Origin: an uncultured Eubacterium sp.
GTDB lineage: Bacteria; Bacillota; Clostridia; Lachnospirales; Lachnospiraceae
Assembly: GCA_905236805.1 (NCBI GenBank)
Contig: CAJOPH010000007.1
Coordinates: 1 to 38,191, forward strand
Direction of reading: 5' to 3'
Length of the DNA stretch: 38,191 nt
Below are positions 33,669 to 38,191 of this stretch, piece after piece. Every line of letters begins with the position of its first letter. Position 1 is the first letter of the stretch. The notes below the pieces were generated by a model. The model had not been told where the DNA came from. It did not search any database and saw only the letters and a list, made by a program, of their open reading frames with translations. A program made the position numbers and the translations under genes.

Positions 33669-33783
33669 GTTACTATTCACAGCCGATCTTATATTGCCAT
33701 CGCTTGAAAGCTTGCTTTTGGCGGCAAACCGATGCTGGCACGGGTCCCAAGAATATAAGGGGCAGGCTGATGTGAATAGTAAC
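33669..33783. repeat. 115-bp imperfect inverted-repeat element
   Basis: Perfect 13-bp terminal arms GTTACTATTCACA (33669-33681) and TGTGAATAGTAAC (33771-33783). Inside are an 8-bp pair CTTATATT/AATATAAG (33688-33695, 33752-33759) and a shorter pair CATCG/CGATG. The whole piece could fold as one long, bulged hairpin. AAACAA flanks both sides (33661-33666 and 33784-33789), possibly a target duplication. It contains no gene. A small non-autonomous mobile element or a structured regulatory region are both possible. Confidence 0.65.
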
Positions 33784-33811
33784 AAACAAATAGATTTCTA
33801 ATCATACATGA

Positions 33812-33817
33812 TATAAT
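33812..33817 (+). promoter_or_regulatory. Extended -10 box directly before the LacI-GGDEF gene
   Basis: TGATATAAT (TATAAT at 33812-33817) ends only 10 bases before the start codon at 33828. No good -35 is visible. If used, the transcript would begin within about 5 bases of the start codon and lack the GGAGGG site. Confidence 0.35.
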
Positions 33818-33827
33818 GGAGGGCAGC

Positions 33828-35732
33828 ATGTTAAAAAACGGGAAAAAGACCATAGGGGTGTTCGTGAACAGGGCAGAGCTTCCCCTGCAGTACAATTTCT
33901 GCCGCTCGGTCATAGCAGCGTCAAATGACTACGACTATAATATCATATTTTTTGCGGCATATGAGATCAGGGAGTCGGACAATTACTACGAGGTCCAGGG
34001 CAGTGTCATAGTGGATTTTGCTCCGTTGGAGGAGCTGGATGCCGTGATACTGGCACTTGGGACCTTTGGGGAGGGATCCAGGGAGAGGATAGTGGACGCC
34101 ATCACGCTTCGCTTCCATGGACCTATCATTTCCTTCAAGGAGGAACAAAACGGATTCTACAACGTGGTATCGGGCGAGGACAGGGGGGCAGGTACCCTGG
34201 TCAGGCATCTGTATTCGGTGCACAATGTGAGGCGGATATGTTTCTTTGCCGACAGCAATACCGAACACTTCAGGGAGTCCTTGAGAAGGGAGACCTTTTA
34301 CAGGGATTCCATGGAAGAGTGCGGACTCAAGGTCGAGGAAAAATATCTCTTCAGGACCCAGGATTTTTCCGGTCAGGGAGAGGCGGCCTACGAATATTTT
34401 TGCAAGGACAAACAAAAGGATGAGTGGCCCCAGGCCGTCATATGCGCCGACGATACCCTGGCCAGGGACTTTTGCAATGCCCTGATAGACCATGGAATAG
34501 ATGTGCCAAAGGACATCATGGTGTGCGGTTTTAACGACAGCCACCAGTCCAGGGAATTTGTTCCCAGGATAACGACGGTATCTGCCGACCTCGAAGAGAT
34601 GGCCAAAGAAACACTCCGTCTGGCGGATGATCTCATAAATGGCATGGAAAGGGGTATGAAGGTGACCGTTCCCGAACAGATGATCTACAGGGAGAGCTGC
34701 GGCTGCCAGGTATCGGACTACAAGGACATAGAGGAGCATACGAGGTCACAGTATAGGCGGCTGGATATGATAGAAGAGTCCCATGTAAAGCACAGCTTCC
34801 TTTCGGTATATCTGGATGGGTGCGAAAGCTTTACGGAGATAAAGCACATCATCAGGGAAAATCTCGACCTTCTCGGTGAGGTGGACGAGTTTATGCTGTG
34901 CCTTCTTGGGGAAAAAAATGGCAAATTGCGCTTTTTCTCCAATGAAATACCAAAGGAGGCTCAGATGGAGCTGTTCTTTAGGAATGGAAAGATAGTATCG
35001 GACGATTCGGTGTCATTCCCTCAGAAAGAGCTTCTTCCCGAGATAGTTACCAATGACTCAAAGAAGGTCTATTATTTCAGCCTCCTTCACAACAGGGAAA
35101 AGATCTTTGGCTATACCGCCCTTAATTTCAAGAACAACCTTGACCGGCTTAATTTCTTTTATCATGACTTCAATGTCACCGTGGGTCTTGCGATAAACCA
35201 GTATTTCTCGGACCTTCAGCTAAAAGACCTCGTGGCAAAAACGGAAAAATCCTCGGAAAGCGACCCCATGACGGGGCTTAGGAACAGGAGGGGGCTGTCG
35301 GTATATATAGAAGAGAACTGGGAGCTGTGGAAGAAGGCAAAGGTAAGCATTACGTTTATGACATTGGATCTCGACGGTCTTAAGGAAATAAATGACAATT
35401 ATGGCCATGACGCGGGGGATTACGCGATAAATACCGTGGCGGGGGCAGCGGATGAAGAGGTATCCTTTTACGGCGTGCTCTGCCGCATAGGCGGGGATGA
35501 ATTTCTGGGCGTGATGAAGGCGGACGAAGAGAAGGCCAAAGAGGTAGAAACCAGGATATACAAGGCCCTTGATGGGATAAATGAATCATCGGGCAGGGAG
35601 TATAAATTGGGCGTTTCCATAGGCTGCCACGTGGAGGCCATGAATGAGGAAAGTACCTTCGAGGAATGCTTGAAGAAGAGCGACAAGGCCATGTACGGGG
35701 TAAAGCAGCAGCACAAAAAATCCCCCTTGTAA
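33828..35732 (+). CDS. LacI-type ligand-binding domain fused to GGDEF diguanylate cyclase
   Basis: 634 residues. The N-terminal half (1 to about 285) is a LacI/periplasmic-binding-like sugar-sensor fold (KKTIGVFVNRAELPLQY, GYNDxx-like CGFNDSHQSREFVPRITTV), but with no DNA-binding helix and no signal peptide. A middle region (about 300-470), perhaps GAF-like, links to a GGDEF domain (about 475-630) with DPMTGLRNRRG and an intact RIGGDEF (GGDEF at 555-559). No inhibitory RxxD site is seen at the usual place. It should make c-di-GMP in the cytoplasm in response to a small ligand. I start at ATG 33828 because GGAGGG lies 4 bases upstream. Confidence 0.92.
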   Translation: MLKNGKKTIGVFVNRAELPLQYNFCRSVIAASNDYDYNIIFFAAYEIRESDNYYEVQGSVIVDFAPLEELDAVILALGTFGEGSRERIVDAITLRFHGPIISFKEEQNGFYNVVSGEDRGAGTLVRHLYSVHNVRRICFFADSNTEHFRESLRRETFYRDSMEECGLKVEEKYLFRTQDFSGQGEAAYEYFCKDKQKDEWPQAVICADDTLARDFCNALIDHGIDVPKDIMVCGFNDSHQSREFVPRITTVSADLEEMAKETLRLADDLINGMERGMKVTVPEQMIYRESCGCQVSDYKDIEEHTRSQYRRLDMIEESHVKHSFLSVYLDGCESFTEIKHIIRENLDLLGEVDEFMLCLLGEKNGKLRFFSNEIPKEAQMELFFRNGKIVSDDSVSFPQKELLPEIVTNDSKKVYYFSLLHNREKIFGYTALNFKNNLDRLNFFYHDFNVTVGLAINQYFSDLQLKDLVAKTEKSSESDPMTGLRNRRGLSVYIEENWELWKKAKVSITFMTLDLDGLKEINDNYGHDAGDYAINTVAGAADEEVSFYGVLCRIGGDEFLGVMKADEEKAKEVETRIYKALDGINESSGREYKLGVSIGCHVEAMNEESTFEECLKKSDKAMYGVKQQHKKSPL

Positions 35733-35753
35733 ACCCGGTGTTTACAAGGGGGA
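35715..35753 (-). terminator. Intrinsic terminator of tRNA-Met, overlapping the GGDEF gene 3' end
   Basis: TCCCCCTTGTAAAC, loop CCGGT, GTTTACAAGGGGGA: a perfect 14-bp stem (35721-35753). On the minus strand it is followed by six T (35720-35715). There is no T-run on the plus strand. It encodes the final residues and stop of the GGDEF gene. Confidence 0.88.
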
Positions 35754-35769
35754 TAGGAACCATGGAAAA

Positions 35770-35843
35770 TAGCGGAGGGGGGATTCGAACCCTCGACACC
35801 ACGGGTATGAACCGTGTGCTCTCGCCAACTGAGCTACCCCGCC
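35770..35843 (-). tRNA. tRNA-Met (anticodon CAT), elongator type
   Basis: 74 bases including the discriminator A. The acceptor arm GGCGGGG pairs with CTCCGCT with a G1-U72 pair, as in Bacillus elongator tRNA-Met rather than the C1-A72 mismatch of the initiator. D-arm TAGCTCAGTTGG, anticodon stem ACGGTTCATACCCGT with loop anticodon CAT, T-arm GGGTTCGAATCCC. The 3' CCA is not encoded. A tRNA-Ile2 with modified CAT is a less likely reading because the arms match tRNA-Met. Confidence 0.95.
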
Positions 35844-35876
35844 ATCAAACTCGTGCCACGCACAAGCGACTACATT

Positions 35877-35905
35877 AGTATAGCACTATTGATGATAATT
35901 GTCAA
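35877..35905 (-). promoter_or_regulatory. Promoter for tRNA-Met
   Basis: Minus-strand TTGACA (35900-35905), 17-bp spacer, TATACT (35877-35882): a near-consensus promoter as expected for a tRNA gene. Confidence 0.88.
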
Positions 35906-35991
35906 GAGATATTTTTGGGAGATTTTCGAGGTGCTTTTAGGATTTTTTCGAAAATGCCCAACATGATTGAATTCGAAAGGATATTTGGAAA

Positions 35992-38088
35992 ATGCAGGAA
36001 ATAAAAGAAGCCTTGGGGTCAATAAAAGCTATCCTTAAGGCACCGGGAAAAAAAATTGGGGGCAAATGGGAAAAGCTTGACAAAAAGCATAAAATGATCC
36101 TAAAGTGTGTTGCGGCAGTCATCATCCTGGTAGTGGGGATTACATTATTTGGGGGATACAGGACGTCTTTTTACACAGAGACAGGACACCTTAAAAAGCT
36201 GTGGGCATTGATGTTTTTTGGGTCATTTTTCATCTATGTGGCAGCGGTATTTTTCAAAAATCCCTTTGGTGAGATAGTAAACACCGCGCTAAGCACCCTG
36301 ATGATTGTAACGGTTCCCTTAGGCTGGTTTTTCTACATGCAGGTCTGCTTTGGAAACAGCCCATCGGACATATTGAACATGAGCTTTTTAAGGATAGCCC
36401 TGAATATGTGGATCATGCTTATGATCTTTCTTTTGGTATACGCCATAACGGTAAATACCGGGGCGGCGTTAAGGATCATGAGCTTTTTTGCGATGCTTTT
36501 TACCATAGCAAACATATACCTGTTAAAGTTTCGCCAGATACCGCTTCTTTATTCAGACCTTTCGGTCATGGGAACGGCAAAAAACGTGGCGGCGGGCTAT
36601 GACTATACACCGAATCTATCCATTATTGTTTCGGTGCTTTTGTTTTTGGATGTATGTGCCGTTAGCGTTCATCTAAAAAACAACAGAGCGCATTTCAAGA
36701 AAAAACTTCCCTACAGGATTGGAATGGTCCTTCTTTGCATCCTCATGGTGACAGGCACCGTGAATGTCCTTGTTTATTCCTCCTTCCTTAAGGACAAAGG
36801 GATAAACGTAAATACTTTCCGCCCCATCAAATCATACCTTAAGAACGGCGGACCCATTTCTTTTGCCAGATCCATACAGCTTTGCATGGTGGAGGTTCCC
36901 AAGGGCTATTCCCTTTCCAAGGTGGAACAATTGCAGCAGGAATATCCGTCGGATGGGGTTTTTGATGAGGCCAATACCCCCAATGTGATAGTGGTGATGG
37001 ACGAGGCGTTTTCCGACCTTTCCTACGTGGGAGACCTTGAAACCAATGAGGAGGTAATGCCTTTTTACAAGTCGTTAAAGGAAAATGCCATAAAGGGCCA
37101 TGCCTATGTCTCGGTATTCGGGGGACAGACCGCAAATACCGAATACGAGTTTCTGACGGGAGATTCCAAGGCCTTTTTGCCGCAAGGCTCGACCCCGTAC
37201 CAGCTGTTTGTAAAAGACGCCCTTCCTTCGCTGACCAGCCTTCTTTCGTCCCAGGGATATGAGCCGCTTTTGGCCATGCATCCCTACAAGGGATCGGGAT
37301 ACAACAGGATAAATGTCTATGATGCCTTCGGCTTTCAGGAATTTCTTACAGAGGACGACTTTTCCGATGAAGTGCGCCATGTGAGGAATTTCGTGTCGGA
37401 TGAGGCGGATTTTGAAAGGATCATATCCGAGTATGAAAAAGCAAAAAAATCATCCGATACCCCGTTTTATATCTTCAATGTGACGATGCAAAACCACAGT
37501 CCCTATGACAAGGATTTTGATAATCTCTCATCCGATATAAAAATAACGGACGCGGATAAAAGTAATGCCGATGCGCAAAGATTCCTAAACCTTATCCATG
37601 AGTCGGATAAGGCCCTGGAAGAACTGATTTCGTATTTCGAAAGCACAGATGACCCTACCGTCATAGTATTTTTCGGGGATCACGAGCCGGGGCTTTCAGA
37701 TGGATTTTATTCAAAGATAATGGGAAAATCCCTGGATGATATGTCGGCGGAGGAGTCAGAGAGGCTCTACATGGTGCCATACCTTATCTGGGCAAACTAT
37801 GATATTGAAGAGAAAGAAGATGAGACAATAAGCATAAATTATTTAAAGGCAAAGATGCTTAGCGCCTGCGGAATGAGGATGAGCGGATATGACAAGTTCC
37901 TCCTTGAGATGTCAAAGGAGGTACCCCAGATAAACGCATACGGTTACTTCGGGGCAGATGGGAATTTCTATGAGATAGAAGATAATACGTCACCGTATTA
38001 TGAAATGATCCAAAAATACAATTATTTAGAGTACAATCATCTTTTCGCCAAGGGAAAAAGTAGTGATATATTTGACCTTGAACAGTGA
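35992..38088 (+). CDS. LtaS-like sulfatase-fold membrane enzyme (phosphoglycerol transferase family)
   Basis: 698 residues. A basic cytoplasmic tail (1-35) precedes five to six membrane helices (about 36-262), then an extracellular sulfatase-fold domain (about 320-640). Family landmarks: NVIVVMDEAFSD with the metal-binding Glu, catalytic Thr380 in GGQTANTEYE, FFGDHEPG (about 560-567) with metal-binding Asp and His, and NVTMQNHSPYD. Relatives polymerise glycerol-phosphate into lipoteichoic acid or transfer phosphoglycerol or phosphoethanolamine to other glycans. I cannot tell which applies, as no teichoic acid genes adjoin. The ribosome site is AAAGGA. It stands alone after the tRNA. Confidence 0.88.
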   Translation: MQEIKEALGSIKAILKAPGKKIGGKWEKLDKKHKMILKCVAAVIILVVGITLFGGYRTSFYTETGHLKKLWALMFFGSFFIYVAAVFFKNPFGEIVNTALSTLMIVTVPLGWFFYMQVCFGNSPSDILNMSFLRIALNMWIMLMIFLLVYAITVNTGAALRIMSFFAMLFTIANIYLLKFRQIPLLYSDLSVMGTAKNVAAGYDYTPNLSIIVSVLLFLDVCAVSVHLKNNRAHFKKKLPYRIGMVLLCILMVTGTVNVLVYSSFLKDKGINVNTFRPIKSYLKNGGPISFARSIQLCMVEVPKGYSLSKVEQLQQEYPSDGVFDEANTPNVIVVMDEAFSDLSYVGDLETNEEVMPFYKSLKENAIKGHAYVSVFGGQTANTEYEFLTGDSKAFLPQGSTPYQLFVKDALPSLTSLLSSQGYEPLLAMHPYKGSGYNRINVYDAFGFQEFLTEDDFSDEVRHVRNFVSDEADFERIISEYEKAKKSSDTPFYIFNVTMQNHSPYDKDFDNLSSDIKITDADKSNADAQRFLNLIHESDKALEELISYFESTDDPTVIVFFGDHEPGLSDGFYSKIMGKSLDDMSAEESERLYMVPYLIWANYDIEEKEDETISINYLKAKMLSACGMRMSGYDKFLLEMSKEVPQINAYGYFGADGNFYEIEDNTSPYYEMIQKYNYLEYNHLFAKGKSSDIFDLEQ

Positions 38089-38191
38089 GAAAGCCTCCTT
38101 TTCTTCTGGTTCACAGGGGAGACTGACCGTATCCACATTGTAGAGCAATTCCCGGAGGATCGCTTCAGGACATGGTACCGTGTACCATTAA
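38089..38191. other. Window end: no supported gene
   Basis: 103 bases after the LtaS-like stop. There is no clear terminator or start codon with a ribosome site. It contains the inverted repeat ATGGTAC-CGT-GTACCAT (38172-38188), whose core resembles the GGTAC repeat at 4628-4639. Both strands have open stretches here but neither has a start. Confidence 0.4.

Noticed and set aside
38089..38191. Open stretches on both strands after the LtaS-like gene, as if a further gene or gene fragment started here
   Set aside because: No start codon with a ribosome site exists on either strand, the minus frame has a stop at the window edge, and I could not recognise either translation.

Overview
The window looks like chromosomal DNA from a Gram-positive anaerobe of the class Clostridia, most likely the family Lachnospiraceae. 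That placement is an inference from several features: a CIRCE heat-shock operator, type III glutamine synthetase, class 3 fructose-1,6-bisphosphatase, FapA, an LtaS-like sulfatase, Lachnospiraceae-style hybrid kinases, frequent extended -10 promoters, strong AGGAGG-type ribosome sites, and heavy use of AGG (Arg) and ATA (Ile) codons. I see no phage, insertion sequence with a transposase, CRISPR array or rRNA. Genes are tightly packed, with many 4-bp ATGA overlaps, and no gap between genes exceeds about 300 bases.

Layout. 1-1.3 kb: uridine phosphorylase (cut by the window edge) and Hsp20 on the minus strand, under a CIRCE-controlled promoter. 1.36-2.9 kb: a 48-aa protein and dGTPase. 2.9-4.6 kb, minus strand: CPBP membrane protease and Mrp/NBP35 Fe-S carrier, divergent from a LysR regulator. 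5.8-9.1 kb: flavin-reductase-like protein and ValS. 9.1-15.7 kb: a coupled run of fapA, folC, a 46-aa protein, a zinc-ribbon/TPR membrane protein, a second LysR and mnmA. 15.7-17.8 kb: a chemoreceptor. 18-22 kb: nitrogen genes, namely type III glutamine synthetase and an ammonium transporter fused to a PII domain, each with a promoter followed by an intrinsic hairpin in its leader. 22.2-23.5 kb: a 36-aa membrane peptide and a secreted LRR/CAP/Ig-like protein. 23.5-29.8 kb: typA, cob(I)alamin adenosyltransferase, dapA-dapB, fbp. 29.9-35.7 kb: a signalling island. 35.8-38.1 kb: tRNA-Met (minus strand) and an LtaS-like enzyme.

The most distinctive region is the signalling island. A hybrid sensor kinase carries Arg where the phospho-accepting His of its H-box should be, while its ATPase and receiver domains look intact. 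Next to it are a free-standing HPt protein with an intact His, a convergent receiver-HD-GYP protein (predicted c-di-GMP phosphodiesterase), and a LacI-type ligand-binding domain fused to GGDEF (predicted c-di-GMP cyclase). Together they suggest a local phosphorelay and c-di-GMP module in which the nominal kinase cannot autophosphorylate in the usual way. A 115-bp inverted-repeat element lies between the two c-di-GMP genes. Second in interest is the nitrogen pair with matching attenuator-like leaders and the Amt-PII fusion.
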